64,000 bases of DNA from Ichthyophis bannanicus (GCA_033557465.1 CM066041.1:161812040-161876039); one strand, 5' to 3'. Shown: positions 10,380 through 20,860, counted from the first letter of the stretch. Translations and numbers: made by a program. Notes: a model not told the origin generated them from the letters alone.

Positions 10380-11440
10380 TGGCTCTTGAAAGGGCTCGGT
10401 TGAGAGGTAAGGGCTATTTGGAAGCGGTAATATCCACACTGTTGGGGGCTTGTCGAAGGTTGACGTCCTTAGCATATATTCGCATTTGGCGCATTTTTGA
10501 AGCTTGGTGTGTGGACCAGAAGTCTGCAGCATTAAAGGCCTCTGTGCCGCAGATATTAGCCTTTTTGCAAGATGGGTTTCAGAAAGCTTTGGCAGCTTCG
10601 TCTATTATGTGCAGGTGGCCGCGATTTCCTGTTATAGGGGGAAAATAAAGGGCCAGGTGCTGGGCGTTCATCCGGATATTAAGCGGTTTTTGAAAGCGGT
10701 TGGTCTATTGCGGCCTCCGTGCAGGCCAGTGGTTCCTACTTGGAATTTGCAGGTGGTCTTAGGTGCGTTAGGTGAGTGTCCGTTTGAACCTTTAGTTAAG
10801 GCCTCGATTAAGGATCTCACGCTTAAGGTGGTGGTCTTGGTGGCGATTGCGTCGGCAAGGAGGATTTCTGAGTTGCAAGCGCTATCCTGTAGGGAACCGT
10901 TTCTGTCCTTTTTTTAGTCGAAGGTGGTGTTGCGCCCGGTGCTGTCCTTTTTGCCCAAGGTGTTCTCTCCGTTTCACTTGAATCAGGTGGTTTCCCTGCC
11001 GGTGTTCTGGGTGGATTCCCGGGAGTCGGCTGCACATCATTTACATCGGTTGGACATTCGGAGGGCTTTGAAGTGGTATCTCCAGAGGACGGCTGAGTTC
11101 AGGAAGTCCAATAGGCTCTTTGTTTTGTTCGGGGGGCCTCGCAGAGGACAGGCGGCTTCCAAAGCCTCGATTGCCAGGTGGATAAAGGCAGCGATAGCGT
11201 CAGCTTACCTTTTTGAGGGGTAGGTCGGTGCCTGAAGGTTTGCGGGCACATTCTACTAGGGCACAGGCGGCGTCGTGGGCGGAGTACAAATTTGTTCCTC
11301 CGGTGGAAATTTGTAGGGCTGCGACGTGGTCAAACTTAAAGACCTTTGTTAAACATTATTGCCTGGATGTTCAGGCGAAGGGGGATACCTGTTTTAGATC
11401 AGCAGTGCTTCAGGCTGGTCTTTCAGGTCCCACCCCTTGA
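10380..11440 (+). pseudogene. DIRS tyrosine recombinase ORF3 (A3)
   Basis: Integrase of the element. The N-terminal helical part (YIRIWRIFEAWCVDQKSAALK) is followed by DLTLKVVVLVAIASARRISELQ with the first catalytic Arg near 10857-10862, then RAHSTRAQAASWAE (His 11249-11251, Arg 11258-11260), EICRAATWS and KHYCLDVQ (Tyr 11357-11359). The stop is at about 11438-11440. Defects: a frame change near 10620, an in-frame TAG at about 10915 after FLSFF, and a frame change near 11215. All four catalytic residues survive, so decay is recent or mild. Confidence 0.87.
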
Positions 11441-11462
11441 GTCTTTACTGCTCTGTTACATC

Positions 11463-11575
11463 TCCAGAGTTTCCGGGACTAGACTGGAGGGACGATCAGG
11501 AAGTGTAAATTAGACTTACCTGCTAATTGTAGTTCCTGAAGGAACTCCAGTCTAGTCCCGGATCCCGTCCCGATT
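11463..11575. repeat. Internal complementary region of A3
   Basis: Reverse complement of the joined termini. Left part: GAGTTTCCGGGACTAGACTGGAGGGACGATC (split here as two overlapping blocks), matching the left ITR. Middle: ACTTACCTG at 11514-11522. Right part: TCCTGAAGGAACTCCAGTC, matching the right ITR. This is the diagnostic DIRS feature. Confidence 0.88.
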
Positions 11576-11821
11576 TCTATGGAAGTTAGTGCCTGAAGCT
11601 AGCAGGTGTACAGGTAAGATAACAGCGTGCTCTGTAGTGCTTCCGGGTGGGATGGGAGCTGTGCTTTGGGGGGCATCATGGTTGTGGGAACTGGATTTTC
11701 CAGAGAAAGCGAGAGCCTTCACAGTTTTGTACAGGTTCCAATGGTTAGTCAGCCTGTTTTGGCACTGTTATGAGTATGTTTTTACTTAATTGTTGCTCTG
11801 GTGAGTCTTTGTCAATAGGTT

Positions 11822-11985
11822 ACTGGAGCCAGGAGGAGGTGCCTGAGTACTTATACTGGTGTCATCTAAAGTATGACGTGGATCAGTCTCCAAGCTGCTG
11901 GAAGAGGATCACAACTCCAGAGTTTCCGGGACTAGACTGGAGTTCCTTCAGGAACTACAATTAGCAGGTAAGTCTAATTTACACT
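11822..11985. repeat. Right inverted terminal repeat and right end of A3
   Basis: 11822-11940 inverts the left ITR. It is followed by TTCCTTCAGGAACTACAATTAG and CAGGTAAGT at 11965-11973, a consensus 5' splice site. The terminal ACT is at 11983-11985. P4HB exon 4 begins 41 bases downstream. Confidence 0.88.
11965..11973 (+). promoter_or_regulatory. Consensus 5' splice-site motif in the DIRS right end
   Basis: CAGGTAAGT is a perfect match to the vertebrate donor consensus and fully complementary to the U1 snRNA 5' end. It lies in the sense strand of P4HB intron 3, 54 bases before exon 4. Whether it is used is unknown. The same motif occurs at the matching position of A2, A5 and B1, and as CAGGTGAGT in B2. 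Confidence 0.6.
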
Positions 11986-12026
11986 ATTTGAGCACTGAGT
12001 TGTGGATTTTTTTTTTCCTTTCTCAG

Positions 12027-12164
12027 GACGTGGAGTCTGATTTGGCCAAAGTGTTCTTGCAGGCAGCAGAAGCTGTTGATGATATTCCATTTGGAATCTG
12101 CTCACACGAGGATGTTTTCTCCAAGTACCAGCTTGATAAAGATGCAGTCATCCTCTTTAAAAAG
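12027..12164 (+). CDS. P4HB: P4HB exon 4 (b domain)
   Basis: Forty-six codons in phase 0, starting DVESDLAKVF and ending AVILFKK. The acceptor has a long T-rich tract and TCTCAG at 12021-12026; the donor is GTGAGG. It encodes the middle of the redox-inactive thioredoxin-like b domain, with DDIPFGI and DVFSKYQLDKD typical of the family. It joins in frame to exon 3 (ends GFVK) and exon 5 (starts FDEGR). The right end of a sense DIRS retrotransposon lies only 41 bases upstream, so the surviving intron sequence before this exon is short but keeps a good polypyrimidine tract. Confidence 0.96.
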
Positions 12165-12352
12165 GTGAGGGGGAACTCAAATGTTCTGGCAAGACTGCAG
12201 CAGAAACCTGAAGGTGCTGACTTTACGGATCATATGGATAATATTTGCTGTGAGCAGTTGATGAAAGGGGTTAAATGTCCTTAGTGTAGAAGTCCCCAGA
12301 TTAGTTTTCATTCCCTTAAGCATTTCAGAATGGTTGGGAAATAATGCATATA

Positions 12353-12559
12353 CAGGGTGGCCCAAAAAAAGTGAACATCTCATAGCATATAAGTTACTTA
12401 AAAAATCAAAAAGAGATGTAAACAATTGACAAATAAAAAAAAAAAAAAAAAGGCGACTGGAAATTGTCAAAATAAAGACATTATATAGCTAAAAAAGGTA
12501 AATAAGTAAACTTTAAGCTTTTAATTTACGAGATGTTCTCTCTTTTTTGGGCCACCCTG
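12353..12559. mobile_element. Tc1/mariner-like MITE with TA duplication
   Basis: A 207-bp non-coding element flanked by TA at 12351-12352 and 12560-12561. Ends CAGGGTGGCCCAAAAAAAG and CTTTTTTGGGCCACCCTG are inverted, extended by GAACATCTC / GAGATGTTC. An A-run lies inside (about 12433-12452). TA target and CAGG ends fit the Tc1/mariner superfamily; no transposase is present. Confidence 0.85.
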
Positions 12560-12707
12560 TATATTGGGCATATGGTAAAAGTTCAATGACATAGTAATTT
12601 TAGTGGCACAAAGCAGGAAAATGCAGTGATTAAAGAGTGAAAAGCTTGGTGCCGTTAATTACTTGAGAACAATTTTGGATTTTTCATCTCAGCACAGTGA
12701 AACCATG

Positions 12708-12890
12708 TATCTCCAGGAACAAGCAGGAATGAGTCTTCACATATGGGTACGTTGGTACCGACGGAGCCTGCGCGGGAACGCTCCCCAGCTTCCCAAAAAG
12801 GAAAGCTTTTGGGAGCATCCCACAGCGCATGCGCGCTGCCTTCCCGCCTTTCTTAACCGCCTCTCCTCAGTTCTTCTTTGCCGCGGAGCC
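12708..12890. repeat. Left inverted terminal repeat of B1
   Basis: Inverted match to about 20940-21062: AGGAAT.AGTCTTCACATATGGG, AAGCTTTTGGGAGCATCCCAC, GCGCGCTGCCTTCCCGCC and CCGCCTCTCCTCAGTTC appear reversed there. The right-hand copy has lost about 30 bases relative to this one, around the ACCGACGGAGCC segment. Confidence 0.82.
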
Positions 12891-13053
12891 AGCGGGTCGA
12901 GTCCTGTCACCACTGAAGAAGTTCTTTGTTTTATTTTATTTCTTTGGTCGCGTGTCTGCCTCCCCCGACTCCGGACTGGTAGCACCAGTCTTTTCTTTCT
13001 TTTCTTCAAAAAACCCCCAAAAAACCTATATATATTTTCCCTCACTTAGTGTA

Positions 13054-13167
13054 TTTTTCTTCTTTGGGCCTTAGGCCTCACAAGAATTTTTCCTCATGGA
13101 AAAACCAGCCTCCAGGTTTAAGAAATGCACTAAGTGCAGCGGTACTATTTCTGTTACTGACACCCAT
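13054..13167. repeat. 114-bp direct duplication, left copy (B1 gag start)
   Basis: Identical by eye to 15856-15969 at an offset of 2802 bases. Covers the last leader bases and the first 24 codons of B1 gag (ATG at 13096). After this copy the reading frame runs into AT-rich insert sequence and stops. Confidence 0.9.
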
Positions 13168-15855
13168 TTTTATATTACCAATTGCTTACCTACTAATTTG
13201 CCTTTAACATTAATGTAGAGGCTCTTTGCAGCTTATGCATTATTAATTGCTCCCCCCTTTTTGATTTCTATGTAGTTGGTATAATATGCTCTCTTCAGCT
13301 CATGCATTTAGATTTTTTGATTCTTCACCTTTTACATGCAGTACCAGCGATTGTATCCCTTGAAGATAGATTATCTCTAATGTTTGCACCTTGTACAATA
13401 GTAGAGGCATAAGAAGACATACAACTTGTCAAGTATTGAGTTCGTTCTTTCCCTTTTTAATAGTTTTTAACCGATAATTTTACTGTAATTCATGGTTCAT
13501 GTCATGATGTTCACTGTCCATCTTATTTTACACATTCATTGATCTAGATAATTGTCCACGCTATTTTAGAGACACATCTATTTATATATTGGTCTTGTCA
13601 TTCTCTGTTTAACAACAGTAACATCGCTGATATCTTGGTCTTTATTTTACTAACAAGCTGTTTGCAATGCGCATCCATTACACATTGGTATCTAACGATC
13701 TTATTCATTTATATTATAATGAGCTTCTACGTGCTTCATCTCATTATTCATCCCCCAATCAGCTTTCTTGTTCCTTTTTGGCGCCAAGTTCAAAAAAGCT
13801 ATATCAAATCCCCCTGCAGCTAGTGCACTTTCACTTTCGATTTCATGAGAGCAGCATCAGCTTCTTGCATTTCTCCAAGGCAGATATATTTCTTGGATTC
13901 GCTCGGAGGATTGACGTGAGTAAATTACTTGCACACTATACAATAGCAGTAGTGTGAGTTTAAGCAATACATAATGCTATATTATGGAAACAGTCCGCTT
14001 TGGGACCTTTATTGTCACTTTCATTCTCCTCCGTGTCTCACGGCATTATCCCCACTGCGTTCAGTTTGACACATGCAAACAAATTAGTTTCAAGTGTAGT
14101 TTTACATTGATTCAATACTTGTTTTATTCACAATGCACATGTTAAATACTCAGTTTTCTTTTTTATAAAACCTTTCCAAGTAACAACCTGTTTTCATACA
14201 GTAATTGAACGTATTTTTACATTTAGGCAACGATCTTGGAAGGAACAAGACCTTTTTAAGGTAATTTACACTATGATTCACCACAATTGTATCTGAGGCA
14301 TTACATCTCTTTTCCTCGAATCAAACCACCATGCCGGTTAGTTTTAAATATACTTTGCCCATTCCTTCCTAGGTCTGCTATTTAATGATCACATGTGATT
14401 TTCTCTAGCTCACAACAACAGTACGCGATATTATATCATGAATTTTTCCACTACATAAGTTCTATATCATTAACTCACTGCATCTAGAGAATGATATAAC
14501 GTTATCAAGAAATCTACACATGTCCTTTAAATCAATTATATACTGTTCTCAATTAATGTCATTGTCCCAATATCAGAGTCTTGATCATAATACTCTTGTT
14601 GTATTTCCTGACACAGGATTAATTAAGATCATTGTTTTTTAATTCATTAAATTTTTAAGATAAACCATATTTATTCATTTATCTAATTAATTAATTATGC
14701 ATACATACAGTTTTTTAAGATTTAGATAAGTGTGTGTTTTATTAAACATATCATTAGTGGGTACGCACATCTTATTACATATATATATCCTCTATAGTAA
14801 TTTTACTAGAGCTAATCTTTTTACTATCATTGGTCTTCCCTCTCAATACAAAGATATAGGTACAAACACACATAATCATCAATTTATAATTTATTATTTA
14901 AATTATTTGTGGTTATCTTCATACGTATAAAAGACTTACTACTCAGACTATTTAATGTTATTTTATATGTTTACAATCTCGATTTGTACAATTTTTACCC
15001 CATTGGAATAGTTGTTATGTCTTTCCTGGTTTTACTTTTTTGCCATGATATAGATTCTCAACCTTTGACTCTCTGTTTATTAGTCTCTTTTTTTAAAAAC
15101 AGCCATATGGTCCGATAATCAATATACTTATTAACATTTATTGATAAAACAATATAACAATGCATTATATGATATATTTACTTTATTGTTGTTACCTTTT
15201 CACTAATTTAACTATTTATGATTTTCTTAACATTTTGAGTTCAACTGATGTCTTACCTTGCTACTTATTATATTTGTAGTCCAACTTAGGCAACATTCAG
15301 TCTCTCAAATATAGTGAGACAGAACGTACACAGCCTTGAACCTAGGATTATACTTTTAGTCCATGCACATGATTGTATGTAAGTACCAGAATTTTTTGAA
15401 TCATTTTCTTTTTCTCTTGATGTTATGAGACTTATGTTGTTTTTCATTTACTTTTCTCAGACATACTTTTATTCATAATTGTTTATAAGTGTTTATGTTT
15501 ACCATTATTACTTTTGATTATCACATTTCTATGTCCTGCGTTTTTATACATTTTCATACATTTGTCTTTGTTTTATTTTATTGATGTTAGCTCCACCAGT
15601 CCCAGTTTTTATCCAGATTATAACATTTCAAGTATTCGTTTATTTTATTTTATTTTATTTATTTCTTTTACGGTAGATGTATATCATTATTTTTATTTAC
15701 ATTATAGCTGTTACCCCCTGATGAAGGCATCATTGCCGAAACGCGTCGGGGTCTGTCATCAATAAATTGGTTTTGAATAGTCCTGACTTCTGGTTCTTGC
15801 TTTTTGTGGTTCCTGCTGGATTTTTGCAAGCACAAGTGCTCCTTGTTTTTTCCCC
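13168..15855 (+). mobile_element. AT-rich 2.7-kb non-coding insert carrying a hammerhead ribozyme motif
   Basis: Interrupts B1 gag after codon 24 and is bounded by the 114-bp direct duplication. Strongly AT-rich, with no ORF that reads as a known protein on either strand. Near its right end it has a hammerhead motif (15713-15752) followed by GTCTGTCATCAATAAATTGG and about 100 bases more. Short hammerheads of this type are known from Penelope-like elements, so a non-autonomous Penelope-like element is the best guess. The strand is taken from the ribozyme. A long target duplication is odd but not excluded for that class. Confidence 0.55.
15713..15752 (+). ncRNA. Hammerhead ribozyme motif (small Penelope-type variant)
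   Basis: Stem I ACCCC (15713-15717) pairs with GGGGT (15748-15752). Core CTGATGA is at 15718-15724, one extra A at 15725, stem II GGCA/TGCC with loop TCAT (15726-15737), then GAAA at 15738-15741. Stem III is minimal: C15742 pairs G15745 around GC. The cleavage triplet GTC is at 15745-15747. All conserved core positions are present and stem I is fully paired. Tiny or missing stem III is known for Penelope-associated variants. Confidence 0.8.
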
Positions 15856-15969
15856 TTTTTCTTCTTTGGGCCTTAGGCCTCACAAGAATTTTTCCTCATG
15901 GAAAAACCAGCCTCCAGGTTTAAGAAATGCACTAAGTGCAGCGGTACTATTTCTGTTACTGACACCCAT
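15856..15969. repeat. 114-bp direct duplication, right copy
   Basis: Second copy of 13054-13167; here it leads into the continuous gag ORF of B1 with ATG at 15898. No difference from the left copy was found by eye, which points to a recent event. Confidence 0.9.
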
Positions 15970-17554
15970 GAATGGTGTCTTAAATGTTTGGGTCCTGAAC
16001 ACTCCATTTCGGATTGTCCATCCTGCTCTTTGATGTCTAAACGGGGTTTACAGAACCGAGCAGCCAAGCTCCATGTGCTGTTTCCCTCTGATGCAGCTTC
16101 AGTAGCATCGACGTCTTCCAGGGCTGCTTCTTCCTCCCATGGATCTCAGGTAACCAAACATAAATCCAGCCAGTCCTCGAAGGGTAGATCTCCCTCTAAG
16201 CATCGAGATGCCTCCGGGCTTGCCCTCGATCCTGCACTGGCAAAACAACCCTGGCGGGAAGCTCCGGCTTCCAAAGCTCCACCTATGGGGTTACAGGTTG
16301 ACATCGATGGCATGGCCTCGACCGATCACCTGTTAGAATGCTCAGGGGTACCGGCGCAACCTTCCGGTACCGAATTCCAGGCATTCATGGCGTCGATGGA
16401 TCAGAATGTTCTATCCATGCAGCAGGCTATCAAGGCCTTTATTCAAGCTGCGACGCCGCTAATACCACAACAAACTCCGTTGTCTGTATCGGCTCCGGTA
16501 CCGGCACCGACTGCATCGGCATCGACCAGGATACCGACTGCAGCGGTTCCCTGTCCAGGGCTGCTCATCGGTACCGAACCAGTACCGATACCGCTCGATA
16601 CGCGTACCGAGCTTTAGAAGAGCACCCTGACAGACGGTACTTTGATTCCTCTGATTCTGATACATCAGAGGAGTCTGCTGAAGTATCCATAGCCCTTCCT
16701 GAAGAGCCGCCTTCTCCAAAAAGAAGAATGTCTCCCCCAGAGGACTTGTCCTTTCAAGACTTCATAAGAGAAGTAGCTAAAGGACTTTCTATTTCAGTAA
16801 CCACTGAATCAGAGCCTAGAGCAAAAAAATTAGATATTTTGGGTTATTCTAAGGCTCCTAAAGAGGCAGTCACCTTACCAATTCATGAGATTCTTTATGA
16901 ACACATGATTTATGGGAGACTCCTCTCACTATCTCTCCTCATTCTCACAGATTGGACACTATGTATCGTGTCCCCCCTTGTCCTGGTTTTCATAAAACAC
17001 AGCTTCCTCACCATTCCATTGTGGTGCAGTCAGCTATGAAGAGGATAAAGAGTACAAAGAGACACACTTCTGCTCCTCCAGGAAGAGAATGCAGGACCTT
17101 GGGTGCTTTTGGTAGGAAAATCTTCCAAGCCAGTATGCTCATTGCCAGAATCAACTCCTATAGTCTTTACATGGGTATGTTTCTAAAAGAAGTTGCAGAT
17201 AAGCTGCACACTTTCCTCCCTTTTCTTCCAGAGGATAAAAGGGAAGAATTCCTCATTTGGCTTAAGCATACTCAAGACATTTCAAAGTTTTCCAACCGGG
17301 CAGCCTTTGACTCCTTTGAAGGTGCCAGCAGAGCTTCGGGCATTGCCATAGCTGCTCGCAGAATTGCTTGGCTCCAAGCTTCTGATTTAGAACCCTGGGT
17401 CCAAGATGGCTTAGGAAATCTTCCCTGTATAGGTGAAAACCTGTTTGGCAGAGAATGGCAAATAAAAGCCACTCAAATGGATGCAGAAAATTCTGCTCTG
17501 AATAGACTTTCAAAGTCAACCTCCATTCCTGCCAAGAAAAAACCCTTCAAGTAG
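15898..17554 (+). pseudogene. DIRS family B gag-like ORF1 (B1)
   Basis: ATG at 15898. The N-terminus has a Cys/His-rich zinc module: CTKC (residues 11-14), CLKC (27-30), His35 and CPSC (40-43). A Ser-rich, basic linker follows. The first frame ends at a TAG at about 16615-16617. The rest reads in a second frame (EEPPSPKRRMSPPEDLSFQ, KAPKEAVTLPIHEILYEHM) and a third (DTMYRVPPCPGFHKTQLPHH, FDSFEGASRASGIAIAARR) to 17554. Presumed nucleocapsid. Similar blocks are recognisable in B3 and B4. Confidence 0.75.
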
Positions 17555-17616
17555 TCTTTTTTTCAAAAAGGGCAGATTCCCTTCTGCTTCTGGCCAACAA
17601 TCATCTACAGGTCGCT

Positions 17617-19606
17617 TTGCCACTAAGCGTCAACAACCTAAGCGTCAGGCCAGGCCTAAGTCTACAGGGGCTGCTGCAACTCAGCAGACCCAACCTCCTC
17701 GGGGTTTTTGACTTGTTGCTAGAGAACTTAGCCTTTCTGGCTTTAAAACAGCCAGAGCCTCTCAGCATTCCAGGAAGGTTAGCTCATTTTGCTCCCAGAT
17801 GGGAGCAAATTACATCAGAGCAGTGGACCCTCTCCATCATAAGGGAGGGCTACAAACTTCATTTCTCAAACCTTCCTCCTCACACCATGGAGAGACATTT
17901 CAATTTTCCAACATCTCTTCTCGACCTTCTAGGTCAAGAGGTGGTTACCCTTCTTGCCCAAGGGGCAATAAAAGAAGTACCTCTTCAACAAGGGTCATGG
18001 TTTTACTCCCCCTATTTTCTGATTCCAAAGAAAACAGGGGGATACAGACCCATATTAGATCTCAGGGAATTGAACAAATTTCTATGCAAGAAGAAGTTCA
18101 AGATGCTTTCTCTGGGCACTCTCCTTCCATACCTTCAAAGTCAGGATTGGCTTTGTTCTCTAGATCTCAAGGATGCATACACACATGTCCTCATCCATCC
18201 ATCTCACAGAAGGTTCCTCCGTTTTCTTTTCCAAGGAAAACATTACAAATACAGGGTGCGTGCTTCCTTTTGGTCTGGCCTCTGCTCCAAGAGTGTTCAC
18301 CAAATGCATGGCAATAGTAGCTGCATTTCTTCGCACTCTGGGAATCTTTGTATTCCCATACCTGGACGACTGGCTCATCCGAGCTCCATCTCGGTCAGAG
18401 GCCCAGATTTCCCTGGACCGCACAAGACGCATTCTGCAGTATCTGGGACTTGTGGTAAACCTTCCAAAGTCTCAGCTCACCCCTACTCAGTCCTTAGAGT
18501 TCATAGGGGCCTGGTTGGATACTACCACTGCAAGGGCCTACCTGCCTCAGGCCTGTTGCCAACGTCTAGTGCAGTTAGCCTCCCAGATTCAGTCAAAATA
18601 CCACTTAACTGCCCGGGAGATGCTGCAACTGTTAGGCCACATGGCATCCACAGTGCATGTGGTACCCTATGCTCGCCTACACATGAGAGCAACTTTGTCC
18701 ACCCAGTGGACTCAAGCATCAGGAGCTCTTTCAGACCAAATAGCAATCTCCAATGGTGGATGTCCACCCAAAATCTGTTGCTGGGGTCCCCCTTCCAACA
18801 GTTGTTGCCCCAGGCAACCCTCACAACAGATGCCTCCCAGACAGGTTGGGGAGCTCATCTGCAAGACCTCTCCATTCAGGGTACTTGGTCTCCACAGGAG
18901 ACCTCTCTTCATATCAACCTCCTGGAGCTTCGAGCAGTTTTTCTAGCTCTCAAGGTCTTCCATACCCTGCTCAGCTACAAGACAGTCCTCATTCATACGG
19001 ACAATCAAGTAGCCATGTTTTACATAAACAAGCAAGGAGGAACTGGCTCTCTGTCGCTTTGCAACGAAGCTTTAAGATTGTGGGCCTTCGCCAGAGAGCA
19101 TCAAATCCATCTCCTGGCCGTATACCTCCCCAGGAATTCAAAACTCTTGGGCAGACAGACTCAGTCGAGTTCTGCTTCCACACGAATGGTCCCTGCACAC
19201 GGATCAGGTACTCAGAATCTTCCAAGAATGGGGAACCCCGGACATAGACCTCTTTGCAAGTCCGTGGAATGCCACACTTCCCCGGTTCTGTTCCAGAATC
19301 CCGTGTCAGGGAGTTCAGGCCAAGGATGCCTTCCTCCTTCACTGGGGTCAAGGCTTCCTGTATGCCTTTCCACCCATTCCCTTGATTCCCAAGACTCTCT
19401 TCAAACTCCAGAGGGATCAAGGATCTATGATCCTCATAGCTCCACGCTGGCCACGCCAAGTGTGGTACCCTCTACTTCTGCATCCCTCCCAAGCCCCCTC
19501 CCTGGACTTGGGAGCTGCTCCAGACCGTCTGTCCCAGGAGGAGGGGACTTTGTGGCACCCAATCCCCAAGTCCCTTCACCTCAGAGCTTGGTTACTGAAG
19601 GCCTAG
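17617..19606 (+). pseudogene. DIRS family B RT / RNase H / methyltransferase-like ORF2 (B1)
   Basis: RT begins in frame 1 (ITSEQWTLSIIREGYKL, FLIPKKTGGYRPILDL, CSLDLKDAYTHVLIH). A 4-base insertion near 18258 (GTGC repeated) moves LPFGLASAPRVFTK and YLDD (18359-18370) to frame 2. The reading returns to frame 1 before RNase H (TTDASQTGWGAH, INLLELRAVFLAL, VLIHTDNQVAMFYI). The methyltransferase-like end (SMILIAPRWPRQVWYPLLL, 19429-19485) is again in frame 2. Catalytic residues remain but the ORF is broken. The single 899-codon frame over this region therefore mixes true and shadow sequence. Confidence 0.83.
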
Positions 19607-20706
19607 ACCTTCAAGGCTGGAACCTTTTTCAAGTGAAGGATATCCTCCATGCTTCCAGAAAACCTTCCACTAGGCGTTCCTATGCTTTTAAATGGAAAAG
19701 ATTTTCCATTTGGTGTACTGAAAAGGGTCTTGACCCTCTAGCACTACCTTTGAATTCTCTATTGGAATATCTCCTGCATCTTTCCAATGCAGGCCTTAAG
19801 ACGAATTCAGTAAGGGTCCATTTGAGTGCTATTGCAGCATCCCTTAAGCTTTTCAATGGACAACCTATTTCCTCTCATCCTCTTATTGCAAGATTCATGA
19901 GAGGCCTAACTTTAACTAAACCTCCCATTAGGCCTCCTCCGGTGGCATGGGATTTAAATCTGGTTCTTGGTCAGCTTATGAAGCCTCCTTTTGAACCCTT
20001 AGCCACCACCTCCTTGAAATTCCTTTCCTGGAAGGTTATTTTCCTCATTGCAGTCACCTCAGCTCGCCGCATCAGTGAGCTGCAGGCCTTAGTGGCTAAT
20101 CCACCTTATACAAGGTTCCATCATGATAAGGTAGTCCTTAGGACCAATCCACACTTTATGCCTAAAGTGGTCTCACCTTTTCATCTTAATGAAGAGGTAT
20201 ATTTACCTGTCTTTTTTCCAGCTCCTCATGCATCAAGTGCAGAGAGGAATCTTCATACTGTGGATTGTAAAAGAGCTCTTGCCTTTTACTTACTTACAAA
20301 GGACACAGCAACATAGAAAGTCTTCCCAGCTCTTTGTTGCTTTTGATCCCTGTCATTTGGGACTTCCAGTCTTTAAAAGGACACTGTCCAATTGGATTGC
20401 TCAGTGTATTTCTTTCGCCTACCAGAGTAAGAACCTTTCTCTGGAGAGCCATGTCACAGCTCATAATGTGAGGGCCATGGCCACGGCCACCTCTATGGCT
20501 CATCTAAATTCTGTGTCCATCGACCAGATCTGTCGAGTAGCCACCTGGGCCTCGGTTCATACCTTCACAGCCCATTACTGCTTGGACAAGGACTCCCGCC
20601 GGGATGCCTTGTTTTTGGTCAGGCTGTTCTCAAACACCTGTTCCATTCTTAATCAACTCCTACCCTCCTTCCCTGGATGGATGCCTGAGATCCATAGGAG
20701 GAGGTA
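19560..20706 (+). pseudogene. DIRS family B tyrosine recombinase ORF3 (B1)
   Basis: Opens in frame 1 overlapping the end of ORF2: VKDILHASRKPSTRRSYAFKWKRFSIWC is the N-terminal core-binding part. The catalytic domain has TSARRISELQAL (Arg at about 20064-20069), TAHNVRAMA (His 20462-20464, Arg 20471-20473) and AHYCLDKDSRRD (Tyr 20576-20578). One frame change occurs near 20316, where the first frame stops after KDTAT. All catalytic residues are retained. It ends at TAG near 20704-20706. Confidence 0.85.
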
Positions 20707-20764
20707 GAACCCTTCCCAGGGTCTCATATCCTTGGGGATCTCCCAGGCATCTTTAGCTAGGGAG

Positions 20765-20860
20765 TCCCCATATGTGAAGACTCATTCCTGCTTGTTCCTG
20801 GAGATAGCACAGTTATTTACCTGTAGCAGGTGATCTCTGGGAACAGCAGGAATAAGTCTT
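20765..20860. repeat. Internal complementary region of B1
   Basis: Inverted relative to the joined B1 termini: CCATATGTGAAGACTCATTC, CTTGTTCCTGGAGATAGCAC and ATTTACCTGTAGCAGGTGAT. Partner blocks are at 12708-12745 and 21025-21086. The internal donor complement is ATTTACCTG, one mismatch to the right-end CAGGTAAGT. Confidence 0.82.

Larger units (their letters stand above)
6090..11985 (+). mobile_element. Full-length DIRS family A retrotransposon (A3) filling P4HB intron 3
   Basis: Complete architecture: left inverted terminal repeat, GC-rich leader, gag, RT-RNase H-methyltransferase-like region, tyrosine recombinase, internal complementary region and right inverted repeat. The reverse complement of the internal region reads as the right terminus (…AATTTACACT) joined to the left terminus (ACTTCCTGATCG…), overlapping by the trinucleotide ACT. 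That defines the ends as about 6090 and 11985. It accounts for about 5.9 of 6.15 kb of the intron and is sense to P4HB. No target duplication is expected or seen. Gag, RT and recombinase carry frameshifts or stops. Confidence 0.92.

Noticed and set aside
17617..20316. A single 899-codon protein-coding gene
   Set aside because: It is a run of DIRS ORF2 and ORF3 pieces; the part between about 18258 and 18720 is a shadow of the true RT frame (YLDD lies in another frame).
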